From positions 264,541 through 328,540 of the forward strand of contig JAEUKE010000270.1 of NCBI GenBank assembly GCA_016794345.1: a stretch of 64,000 bases of DNA. Reading direction: 5' to 3'. The notes below the pieces were generated by a model. That model was not told the origin of the DNA and did no database searches. It saw nothing but the letters and a program-made list of their open reading frames with translations. Below, piece by piece: positions 26,557 through 34,790 of the stretch. Origin of the DNA: Myxococcales bacterium. GTDB lineage: Bacteria > Myxococcota_A > Polyangia > Polyangiales > Polyangiaceae. The stretch's first letter is position 1; each line of letters opens with the position of its first letter. Position numbers and translations under genes: made by a program.

Positions 26557-28053
26557 ATGGAGATCCTGTTCGTGACCTCCGAGCTCGCGCCCCCGGTGAA
26601 GGTGGGCGGGCTCGGCGACGCCGTCTTCGGCCTGAGTCGGACGCTGAAGAACCTGGGCTACAAAGTGACCGTGGCGCTCCCTCGGTACGAGGCGATCGAG
26701 CGCTCCGGGATCTTGCTCGCTCGGCGGCTCACCCCGCTGCCGTTGCCCGCGCATCCGGGCGAGACGGCCGCGGGGCCGGCCACGGAGGCGACGCTCTACG
26801 ACGGCAGGCTCGGCTCCGGCGTCGACATCCTCGCGATCGACGCCACCGTCGGCGGAAAGAGCCTCTACTCCGGCGCGGCCGACGCCTCGCCGCACGACCC
26901 GGGGTCGATCTACGAAGGCGCCGACGTGGGCGAGCGGTTCGCCGTGTTCTGTCGCGCCGTGGTCGAGCTCTGCCGCCGCCAGGCGAAGAGCGGTCAGCCC
27001 TACGACGTGGTCCACCTGCACGACTGGTCGGCCTCGATGGTCGCGTACCTCATGCGGCTCTACCCGGAGCTCGAGATCACGCGGAGCGTGCTGACCATCC
27101 ACAACGCCGCTCACCAGGGGCAGTTCGAGGGGGAAGCCGCGAAGCGCGCGCTCGCCGCGCTCGGCCTGGGCGAGGGACACTTCGTCCCGTCTCGCCTCGA
27201 GTTCTACGGCGGCATCAACTTCCTCAAGGGCGGCCTGCTCGAGGCCGACACCGTCACCACGGTCTCGGAGACTTACGCACGCGAGATCCTCACCACCGAG
27301 GGCGGGCATCGGCTCGACGGCGTCCTCAAGAGCCGCGGCACGCCGCCGGCCGGCATCCTCAACGGCGTGGATTACTCGACCTGGAACCCCGCCACCGATT
27401 CGGTCATCACCGCCCGGTACGACGCGGACGAGCCCTCCAACAAGGGGCGCTGCAAGAGCGCGATCGCGGCGGAGCTCGGGTTCGAGATCGCCCCGGAGCG
27501 GCCGCTGTTCTTGTCGCTCGGACGGGTCGTGCACCAGAAGGGCTCGGACGTGCTGGCCGCAGCCCTGCCGAAGATCCTGAAGAACGACGTCGCGTTCGTC
27601 GTCGCCGGCTCGGGCGACCCGGCGATCGAGCGCGCGCTCGCGAGCGCCGTCGAGCGCTACCCCGAGCGAGCGAAGCTGCTCGGGCGCGTGCCGGAGGCGA
27701 TGGCGCACCAGCTGCTGGCTGCGGCCGACTTCGTGGTGCTCCCGTCTCGCTACGAGCCGTGTGGGCTCGTGCAGATGCACGCGCAGCGCTACGGCGCGCT
27801 CCCGATCGCCACGCGCACGGGCGGGTTCATCGACACCATCGTCGATCTCGACAGCCAGCTGGAGACCGGGACCGGCTTCTTGTTCCCGAAGCCCACGGAG
27901 GAGGACCTCCTCGGCGCGATCGGGCGTGCGCTCGCGGCCTACGTTCATCCGCGCTTCGGCGCGCTGCGCAGGCGCGTCATGCGGCTCGATCTCGGCTGGG
28001 AGCGGGCGGCGCGTCGGTACGCCCAGATCTACAAACACATCTCGGCTGGATAG
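26557..28053 (+). CDS. glgA: Glycogen (starch) synthase
   Basis: Encodes 498 aa. GT5 family glycosyltransferase transferring glucose from ADP-glucose to the alpha-1,4-glucan end. The N-terminal ADP-glucose motif K-V-G-G-L-G-D is at residues 15-21. The HDWSASMVAYLMR and HNAAHQG motifs and the C-terminal E-x-C-G-L motif (RYEPCGLVQMHAQRYGALP) with the T-G-G segment are intact. Cytosolic. The ATG sits 41 bases from the divergent rluA-type start. A Cys-rich lipoprotein begins 6 bases after its stop. Confidence 0.95.
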   Translation: MEILFVTSELAPPVKVGGLGDAVFGLSRTLKNLGYKVTVALPRYEAIERSGILLARRLTPLPLPAHPGETAAGPATEATLYDGRLGSGVDILAIDATVGGKSLYSGAADASPHDPGSIYEGADVGERFAVFCRAVVELCRRQAKSGQPYDVVHLHDWSASMVAYLMRLYPELEITRSVLTIHNAAHQGQFEGEAAKRALAALGLGEGHFVPSRLEFYGGINFLKGGLLEADTVTTVSETYAREILTTEGGHRLDGVLKSRGTPPAGILNGVDYSTWNPATDSVITARYDADEPSNKGRCKSAIAAELGFEIAPERPLFLSLGRVVHQKGSDVLAAALPKILKNDVAFVVAGSGDPAIERALASAVERYPERAKLLGRVPEAMAHQLLAAADFVVLPSRYEPCGLVQMHAQRYGALPIATRTGGFIDTIVDLDSQLETGTGFLFPKPTEEDLLGAIGRALAAYVHPRFGALRRRVMRLDLGWERAARRYAQIYKHISAG

Positions 28054-28059
28054 GGCTCG

Positions 28060-29103
28060 GTGGCGCGCGCGGGGTCGATCGCCTGGGTCTCTTGCTTCGT
28101 GCTCGCCGCGTGTGTGGTGGACGCGACGGGTGAGGGCACCGATCGGCCTCGCTGCAAGGAGGACGCCGAGTGTCCCGCGCCGGCCGACCCTTGCACCAGC
28201 GCCGTCTGTCGCGCGAACTTCTGCTACGAGGAGCCAGGTCAGGACGGACCGCTGGCCGACCAGACCGCGGGGGACTGCGCGCTGCTCGTCTGCGAAGGCG
28301 GCTCGCTCCGGACGGTCGCGGACGGGGCGGACGCGGCGGACGCCGATCCGTGCACGATGGACTCGTGCACCGAGGCGGGCCCCAGCCACCAGCCCGCGCC
28401 CGAGGGCACGAGCTGCGCGAACGCGGCCGGGCAGAACGGCTCGTGTATCGCCGGCGCCTGCGTGCCGGAGTGCCTGGTTCCGGCGGACTGCGAGCACACC
28501 CCGTGTGAGGAGGCCATCTGCGAAGCGAACCGGTGCAAGCAGAAGCCCGTGACCGGCGAGCCGACGCTCCCGGTGGACGACGCGCCCGGCGACTGCCAGC
28601 GCCCGATCTGCGCCGCCGGCACGCTCACCACCGAGGCGGACGACGCGGACATCCCGGAGGACGACAACGTCTGCACGGAAGACACCTGCGCAGCGGGCGT
28701 GCCCTCGAACGATCCGCTCCCTGCAGGGCCGGCCGCCGGCTGCTCGGGCGAGTGTGATGGCGCCGGCGTCTGCCTCGCCTGCGTCGTCGACTCGCACTGC
28801 GTCGCCGGCTCGCACTGCGAGAACAACGTGTGCTTCGCGTGCGACAACGGCACGATGGACCCGGGCGAGACCGGGGTGGATTGCGGGGATCCGGTCTGCG
28901 GCGCGTGCTTGGGTACGACGTGCCTGACGGGAATGTCATGTGCCAGCGGCTTCTGCGTCGACCTCGTTTGTTGTGACGTCGCGGTATGCGGCGAGTGTCA
29001 GACCTGCTCCCCGAGCGGGAGCTGCGCCGGCGTGGCGGACGGTCTGCCCGACGACTCGTGCACGCCGCTCGAGACGTGCCAGGACATGGGCTGCACGCCC
29101 TGA
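28060..29103 (+). CDS. Cys-rich lipoprotein with repeated disulfide motifs
   Basis: Encodes 347 aa from GTG 28060. Lipobox LAAC (Cys18) after a short signal. The rest contains about 40 cysteines in spaced pairs (CTSAVC, DSCTEAG, CEEAIC, CAAGV, CGECQTC), a Polyangia-typical extracellular disulfide-rich repeat protein, with acidic D/E/P linkers. No catalytic motif. It begins 6 bases after glgA, so expression is probably coupled although the roles look unrelated. Confidence 0.75.
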   Translation: MARAGSIAWVSCFVLAACVVDATGEGTDRPRCKEDAECPAPADPCTSAVCRANFCYEEPGQDGPLADQTAGDCALLVCEGGSLRTVADGADAADADPCTMDSCTEAGPSHQPAPEGTSCANAAGQNGSCIAGACVPECLVPADCEHTPCEEAICEANRCKQKPVTGEPTLPVDDAPGDCQRPICAAGTLTTEADDADIPEDDNVCTEDTCAAGVPSNDPLPAGPAAGCSGECDGAGVCLACVVDSHCVAGSHCENNVCFACDNGTMDPGETGVDCGDPVCGACLGTTCLTGMSCASGFCVDLVCCDVAVCGECQTCSPSGSCAGVADGLPDDSCTPLETCQDMGCTP

Positions 29104-29131
29104 CCAGGTGGAAGAGCAGTCACGAGCGCGC

Positions 29132-30691
29132 ATGACGATGTCAGGTCGCCGTCCTTTCACCCCGCCGGCCCCCCTCAACCGAGGTGAGGGGGGAGCTCTC
29201 GGTAGGTCGGCCTGGCTCTGCATCGCGCTGCTCACCGTCACGGCCTGCGAGCATCATGACCCACCCGGCCGAGTCGGCCTGACGGCTGCGACCGCCACGT
29301 TGCCACGTCCGGTCGCCGTCGAGCCGACGCCCACCGCTACCGCGAGCGCCAGCGCGAGCGCCTCCGCCGCGGACGCGGAGCCGGGGCACGGCGCCAAGCT
29401 CGCGAGCATCGCGATGCGGACCTGGATCTACGATCAACCGAAGGCGCGATCGAGCAAGCTCGGCTACCTGCGCGCCGGCGCGCTCGTCGACAGGGCCGAG
29501 GCCTCCGCGGGCACCGACGGCTGCGAAGGCGGCTGGTACCGCGTGGCGCCGCGCGGCTACGCCTGCATCGGCAAGGGCGCGAGCCTGTCGCTCGAGCACC
29601 CGATCGTCCAGGCGTCGCCGCGCGGGCCCGCCCGCGGCTCGCCGCTTCCTTACCGCTATGTCATGAGCGACAGCCCGCCGCCGCACCTCTACTTCCGGCT
29701 GCCGAGCGAGGCCGACCAGAAGCGCGTCGAGGGCGCCACCTACCGGACCAACGTCGCGCTGCACGCGCAGGCGCTCGAGGCCATCCCGACGGAGGAGCCG
29801 CCGCCGTTCTTGCTCGCCGGGCAGCCCCTCCCGCAGCCCTACGGCAGCGACAAGAACCTCGCGTATTCGGTGCATCGAGGTCGAGCGCGCGAGAGCTCGG
29901 CCTTCGGCCTCATGCGTGTCCTCTCCTGGACCGACCGGAAGTTCGGGCTCACCACGGAGCTCGACCTCATCCCGCTCGATCGGACAAAGCCGGTGAAGGA
30001 GAGCGCCGTGAAGGGGATCGTCCTCAAGACCGGCGGCACGCCTGCCTTCACGCTGCGCTCGGGCACCTCGAAATACGAACGCACGGGCAAGCAGTTCCGC
30101 GAGATCGGCACCGTGCCGGGCCGAACCGGCCTCGAGCTCACGGGCGAGAAACACGGCGGCGACAGCGGCCTCCTGGAGACGACCGAGGGCTTCTGGGTGC
30201 CCGCCACGGGGCTCGTCGTCGCGGAGGTGAAGGACGACCGGGCCCAGCACGCGGAGCAAGGCCGCAAATGGATCAGCGTCTCGATCAAGAAACAGCTCCT
30301 CGTCGCCTACGAGGGCAAGACGCCTGTCTACGCGGCGCTCGTTTCGACGGGGCGCGGCGGTATGTCCGATCCGGAGGAGACGAACGCCACCGTTCGCGGC
30401 ACGTTCCTCATTCGCGCCAAACACGTCTCGGGGACGATGGACGGCGACGAGGGCTCGGACGAGTCCTTCGATCTGCGCGACGTGCCCTACATCCAGTACT
30501 TCCACGAGGGCTACGCGCTCCACGCCGCTTATTGGCACGATGATTTTGGCAAGGAGCGCAGCCACGGCTGCGTGAACCTCGCTCCGACGGACGCCGCCTG
30601 GCTCTTCGGTTGGACCGATCCCCCGGTCCCCGAGGAGTGGCACGGCGCTGTCGCCCCACAGGGCGGAACGCTGGTCTACGTGCACAAGTAG
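29132..30691 (+). CDS. L,D-transpeptidase (YkuD domain), lipoprotein-like
   Basis: Encodes 519 aa from ATG 29132 (ATG 29138 is an alternative). Hydrophobic segment WLCIALLTVTAC (about 30-41) is a late lipobox-type signal preceded by about 29 residues, partly encoded by a GC hairpin repeat. Residues about 90-140 hold an SH3-like region. The C-terminal YkuD domain has the catalytic SHGCVN motif with Cys480, and HEGYALHAAYWHDDFG supplies the histidine segment. It would form 3-3 or Lpp-like crosslinks in peptidoglycan, in the periplasm. Confidence 0.88.
   Translation: MTMSGRRPFTPPAPLNRGEGGALGRSAWLCIALLTVTACEHHDPPGRVGLTAATATLPRPVAVEPTPTATASASASASAADAEPGHGAKLASIAMRTWIYDQPKARSSKLGYLRAGALVDRAEASAGTDGCEGGWYRVAPRGYACIGKGASLSLEHPIVQASPRGPARGSPLPYRYVMSDSPPPHLYFRLPSEADQKRVEGATYRTNVALHAQALEAIPTEEPPPFLLAGQPLPQPYGSDKNLAYSVHRGRARESSAFGLMRVLSWTDRKFGLTTELDLIPLDRTKPVKESAVKGIVLKTGGTPAFTLRSGTSKYERTGKQFREIGTVPGRTGLELTGEKHGGDSGLLETTEGFWVPATGLVVAEVKDDRAQHAEQGRKWISVSIKKQLLVAYEGKTPVYAALVSTGRGGMSDPEETNATVRGTFLIRAKHVSGTMDGDEGSDESFDLRDVPYIQYFHEGYALHAAYWHDDFGKERSHGCVNLAPTDAAWLFGWTDPPVPEEWHGAVAPQGGTLVYVHK
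29169..29193. repeat. GC hairpin, copy 3, inside the L,D-transpeptidase 5' region
   Basis: CCCCCCTCA - ACCGAGG - TGAGGGGGG: perfect 9-bp stem, 7-base loop. Same arm core (CCCCCCTC/GAGGGGGG) and similar flanks as the copies at 13329 and 15553. Here it lies within the predicted reading frame, encoding P-P-A-P-L-N-R-G-E-G-G between the ATG and the signal-peptide core. Confidence 0.7.
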
Positions 30692-30704
30692 CGGGCGCCG
30701 CGCG

Positions 30705-32891
30705 CTACTCGGTCACTTCGCGACCGAGCAGGCTCAAGAGCACGCCCGGGTTGTCCTGGAGGAACTTGAGCAGGTCGGGCGCCGCGATGCGGAAGGCGTG
30801 GCCGTCCGTGAGGACGCGCGCGGTCGTGTCGTGCGTCTGGCCGTCGCGCATGGCCTCGACGTTGGCGAAGAGCGTGGCCTGTCCGTACGGATCGCTCCGG
30901 ATCTCTTCGCCCTCTGCGGGCGCGGGCCGCTCGAGGCGGATGTGGCCCTCGTCGAGGACGAAGGCCGCCTCCACCGGATCGCCGGCCTTCCAGAGGACGT
31001 CGCCGGCCTTGATCTCCACGCGGTCGACGTAGGTCTGCAGCTGCGTCTTCTGGGGGCCCGAGAGCTGCCGGAGCGCGGAGTTCAAGCTGAAGAGCTCGAT
31101 CGTGCGCGCCTCGCGGGCGCGCGCGAGCCGGACGAGCCGCATGGGGATGTCGGTCCCGCGGAGGAGGTAGAGGAACGCGTGACGATCGAGCGTGAGCAGC
31201 TCGACCGGCGTGCGGGCGACGACGTCCGCCGTGCGCGGCTGGTTGAGCACCAGCGCCGTCTCCCCGAAGTAGTCTCCCGAGTGGTAGCTCTTCAGGTACT
31301 GCCCGTCGCGCATCACCGAGACGGAGCCCTGCACGATGACGAAGAACTCGTGGCCCTCCGAGTCCTGCGAGATGATCGTCTCGCCCTGCTCGACGTTCCG
31401 GCGCTTGGCGAAGAGGAGCAGCTCCCGCGCGCGCGGCATCGAGAGCTCACGGAAGAAGTCGATCGAGCAGAACACGTTGAGCACGTCGATCGCCTCGGCC
31501 TGCGCGGGCATCTCGACGTCGATGCGCATGGTCCGGTCGAGCCCGACCTCGGCCGACTTGAGCCCCGACTCCTTGGGCACGTCCTTGCGGGCGATGTGGA
31601 CGAGGTAAAGTCGCTCCTTCACCTCGGGAGGAAGCGCCGCGAGCGGGGCGACGGGCGTGTGCAGCGGCGGGACGCCCGCCTCGTGGAAGATGAGCGAGTG
31701 GTGCCAGGGAAAGTCGATGAGGGCGTCGCGCCGCTCGGGCGTGATGACACCCAGCTCACACATCTTCCGGATCGACTCGGGCTCGTAGAGCGTGTCGCTC
31801 GAGAACGCGAGGCTCTTGCCGCCGTAGAAGGCCTCGAACCCGATGGTGGGGATCGAGTGGAGCGTGTAGTGGAAGATGAGCTCCGCGCCGTTCAGGGGAA
31901 TTCCCTGGCCGATCTTGACGGGGACGAACGAGAAGGTCCGCCGCAGGGCGTCCTCGTCGATGCCCGAGAGCGCGGAGTACTTCTTCAAGAACGAGGCGAG
32001 GATGGTGGGCGTCGTGATGAGCCGCGTCCGCCCTTCCTCGAGGAGCTTCGCGAAGACGCCGCTGTCATGATCGGCGTGGCAGTGCGTGAGGATGACGCCG
32101 TCGATCGTCTTGGGCATGACGCCGGCGTCCCGGAGGTGCATCGTCGTGTCGACAGGCGGGTCGATGAGGATGCCGCGCCGGCCGATCCAGAGGATGTAGC
32201 CGGTGGTCTTGCCGTCGGGATCGAAGCCGTGGCTCGCGCCGAGAACGGTGAGGCCGAACGCGGGCGGCTCGAAGGCGGCCACCCGCGCGCTCGACGGCGT
32301 GATCCGGTCGGGGATCTCGATCGTGGCGGGCGTCCGCGCGTGGTCTTCGCCGTCGACCACGAACACGTATTCGTCGCCGCGTTTCTCGACGCTCAGGCGG
32401 TCGGACACGACGGCGCGCTCGCCCGTCATGACGCAGAACTCGACCAGGTCGTCGACGTCTTTGCACTTGCCGTCGGGGCCGCGCCGGAAGTGGTCCGTCT
32501 CTTTGAGGAAGTCGGGGCGGGCCTCGACGGGGTAGGAAGACGCGAACTCTTCGTGGTTCGTGGGGCGCCGGGAGGCGAAGAGCGACTCGCGCATCATCGT
32601 CCGCAGGCGCGTCGCCGTGTTCTCGGTCTCGACAACCAGCCGAGCGCGGCGCTTGAGGACGAAGTAGTTGAAGTAGGCCGGAAACTCGATCTCCGCGAGG
32701 GTGAGCCCGCGGCGGCGATCGAAGAGGTCCGGGGGGATCACGAAGACGTCCGGCAGAGGAATGCCGAGCGCCATCGAGTCCTTGATGGTCTCGGGCGGCA
32801 CGCCGACCTGCACCGGGCCCGCGGGCGTGGGCAGGTAGATCCCTCCTCGCGGGAGCTTCACGGAGCGCGGGCCCTCGGACACGATCTGCAT
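30705..32891 (-). CDS. Metallo-beta-lactamase-fold protein fused to two cyclic-nucleotide-binding domains
   Basis: Encodes 728 aa. Residues about 1-195 are an unassigned N-terminal region. The MBL-fold hydrolase has the zinc motif HCHADHD at about 270-276, further histidines (HYTLHSIP, HHSLIFHEAG) and an Asp in FSSDTLYEP. From about 495 come two cNMP-binding folds: first with GETIISQDSEGHEFFVIVQG and FGETALVLNQPRTADV, second (about 620-725) with AGDVLWKAGDPVEAAFVLDEG. Possibly a cyclic-nucleotide-gated phosphodiesterase or hydrolase. Cytosolic (no signal). Last gene of the udk-MFS operon, one base after the MFS stop. Confidence 0.82.
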   Translation of the reverse strand: MQIVSEGPRSVKLPRGGIYLPTPAGPVQVGVPPETIKDSMALGIPLPDVFVIPPDLFDRRRGLTLAEIEFPAYFNYFVLKRRARLVVETENTATRLRTMMRESLFASRRPTNHEEFASSYPVEARPDFLKETDHFRRGPDGKCKDVDDLVEFCVMTGERAVVSDRLSVEKRGDEYVFVVDGEDHARTPATIEIPDRITPSSARVAAFEPPAFGLTVLGASHGFDPDGKTTGYILWIGRRGILIDPPVDTTMHLRDAGVMPKTIDGVILTHCHADHDSGVFAKLLEEGRTRLITTPTILASFLKKYSALSGIDEDALRRTFSFVPVKIGQGIPLNGAELIFHYTLHSIPTIGFEAFYGGKSLAFSSDTLYEPESIRKMCELGVITPERRDALIDFPWHHSLIFHEAGVPPLHTPVAPLAALPPEVKERLYLVHIARKDVPKESGLKSAEVGLDRTMRIDVEMPAQAEAIDVLNVFCSIDFFRELSMPRARELLLFAKRRNVEQGETIISQDSEGHEFFVIVQGSVSVMRDGQYLKSYHSGDYFGETALVLNQPRTADVVARTPVELLTLDRHAFLYLLRGTDIPMRLVRLARAREARTIELFSLNSALRQLSGPQKTQLQTYVDRVEIKAGDVLWKAGDPVEAAFVLDEGHIRLERPAPAEGEEIRSDPYGQATLFANVEAMRDGQTHDTTARVLTDGHAFRIAAPDLLKFLQDNPGVLLSLLGREVTE

Positions 32892-32892
32892 C

Positions 32893-34035
32893 CTAAACGC
32901 GCGAGCGCCCGAAGAGCCAGCGGACGACGAGCGTGGCCAGCGCGGCCGCCGCCATGGTCAACGCCCAGGCGCTGTGGAGACGGCTCTGCATGAACAGCCC
33001 GGAGACGGCGGGCCCGAGAGCCGTGGCGAGGCTGGAGAGCGATTGGGAGGCGCCGAGGACGACCCCGCGGTCCTGCTCGCCGACCGAAGCGGTGATGAGG
33101 GTGGTGAGCGCGGGGCGGACCACGGCGGACCCGGCTCCGCCGACGGTCAGCGCGACGCCGAGCAGGGGCAGGGTCGTCGCTTGAGAGAGGATCGCGAAGC
33201 CGATCGACATGACGAAGATCCCCGCCGCGCTGAGCCGCGCCTCGCCCATGCGGGAGGCGAGGCGGCCGAGGCCTCCCTGCATGACGACGCCGACCAGACC
33301 CGAATAGGCGAAGGCCCAGCCGACCTTCGCCTTGTCGAAGCCGAGTCGGTCGGCGAGATAGAGCGCCAAGCCTCCGGTCATCATGGTGAACGCGAAGACG
33401 TACACGAAGTACTCGAGGAGGCGACCACGCGCGGCGGGCTGGGTGGCGACCCGCCGGAGCGCCGAGAGCCCGCGTTCGGTCACCACGGCGGTGGGAGGCG
33501 TTCGAGGGAGGAGCGTCGCGGTCAACACCACGCTGGTCAGGCTGAGGCCGGCCGCGAGGAGGAAGGGGGCTTGATTGCCGTACCGCGCGGCGACGATCCC
33601 GGCGAAGGCCGGGCCGATGAGGAACCCCAGGCCGAACGCGATCCCGATCAGGCCGAAGGCGCGCGTGCGACGCTCCGGGGCCGTCACGTCGGCGATGTAG
33701 GCCTGCGCGATCGACAGGTTCCCTGCGGTGAGGCCGTCGAGGATGCGGCCGGCGAAGAGCCACTCGATCCGATTCGCGAACGCGAACATCAAGAGGCCCA
33801 GGAACGTGCCGAGCTGGGACGCGAGCAACACGGGCTTGCGGCCGAGTCGGTCCGAGAGGCCCCCGAGGAGCGGGCCCGCGAAGAGCTGGCACACGGAGAA
33901 GCTCGCGAACAGAATGCCCACCATGAGCTTCGAGGCGCCCAGCTCCTGCGCGTAGAAGGGCAGGAGCGGCTGCACGATCGTGAGCGCGAGGACGTCGACC
34001 AGGACTGTCAGGAAGATCGGAAGAAGCGGGCCCAT
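32893..34035 (-). CDS. MFS transporter, TetA/multidrug-like
   Basis: Encodes 380 aa, the size of a 12-TM MFS drug/H+ antiporter. Motif A between TM2 and TM3 reads G-L-S-D-R-L-G-R-K-P-V, and a TetA-like R-I-L-D-G-L-T-A-G-N run is in TM4. Several Gly-rich helices follow, then a basic end (WLFGRSRV). Inner membrane; the substrate cannot be deduced. It starts 5 bases after udk and ends one base before the MBL-cNMP gene, a compact three-gene unit. Confidence 0.9.
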   Translation of the reverse strand: MGPLLPIFLTVLVDVLALTIVQPLLPFYAQELGASKLMVGILFASFSVCQLFAGPLLGGLSDRLGRKPVLLASQLGTFLGLLMFAFANRIEWLFAGRILDGLTAGNLSIAQAYIADVTAPERRTRAFGLIGIAFGLGFLIGPAFAGIVAARYGNQAPFLLAAGLSLTSVVLTATLLPRTPPTAVVTERGLSALRRVATQPAARGRLLEYFVYVFAFTMMTGGLALYLADRLGFDKAKVGWAFAYSGLVGVVMQGGLGRLASRMGEARLSAAGIFVMSIGFAILSQATTLPLLGVALTVGGAGSAVVRPALTTLITASVGEQDRGVVLGASQSLSSLATALGPAVSGLFMQSRLHSAWALTMAAAALATLVVRWLFGRSRV

Positions 34036-34040
34036 CGTCG

Positions 34041-34682
34041 TCAGCCGGGCCGAACGGTGGCCTGCCGCTCGACCAACCCCACCACCAGGTCGATCCCGAT
34101 CTTGTTCTCGCCCCCTTCGGGCAAGATGACGTGGGCGTACCGCTTGGACGGCTCGACGAACTGCAGGTGCATGGGCCGCACCGTCTTGTAATATTGCTCC
34201 CGGACGCTCTCGAAGGTGCGGCCGCGTTGCTCGATGTCCCGGCGGATGCGGCGGAAGGCGCGGATGTCCGCGTCGGTGTCGACGTAGACGCGGACGTCCA
34301 GCTCCTTGCGGAGCGCCTCGTCGGCGAAGACGAGGATGCCCTCGACGATCACGACGGGCGCCGCGGCCACCCGCCTCGTCTCGGCCGCGCGCCGGTGCGT
34401 CTTGAAATCATAGACCGGGACGTTGGCCCCATCCCCACGGCGCAGCGACCTCAGGTGCTCGACGAGCAGCTCCGTCTCGAGCGAGTCGGGGTGGTCGAAG
34501 TTGAGCTTGCAGCGCTCGTCATACGTGATGTCGGGCCGGTCCCGGTAGTAGGCGTCGTGCTCGATGATGACGACTTGCTCGCGCGTCGGCGCGGAGGCCT
34601 GGAGATCGGCCCGCACCCGCTGGGCGATCGTGGTCTTTCCGGAGCCGCTGCCGCCAGCGATTCCGATGATGAGGCTCGTCAC
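34041..34682 (-). CDS. udk: Uridine kinase
   Basis: Encodes 213 aa from GTG 34682; starts at 34715 and 34739 would add 11-19 residues with no homology. P-loop GIAGGSGSGKTT lies at the very N-terminus as in Udk. Then HDAYYRDRPDITYDER and the uridine-site region NFDHPDSLETELL, VPVYDFKTHRR, EGILVF and RRIRRDIEQRGR lid are all present. It phosphorylates uridine/cytidine to UMP/CMP (salvage). Divergent from the Ser/Thr kinase gene. Confidence 0.93.
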   Translation of the reverse strand: MTSLIIGIAGGSGSGKTTIAQRVRADLQASAPTREQVVIIEHDAYYRDRPDITYDERCKLNFDHPDSLETELLVEHLRSLRRGDGANVPVYDFKTHRRAAETRRVAAAPVVIVEGILVFADEALRKELDVRVYVDTDADIRAFRRIRRDIEQRGRTFESVREQYYKTVRPMHLQFVEPSKRYAHVILPEGGENKIGIDLVVGLVERQATVRPG

Positions 34683-34790
34683 GGGCGCCAACCTAGCACT
34701 TCCGCCCCCCGCCATCTCGGGTTGTCGCCGTGCAGACACGTGCCCATCAGGTGACCGAGTTTTCCGACAGCTCTGGTATGGTTCGCTCGC

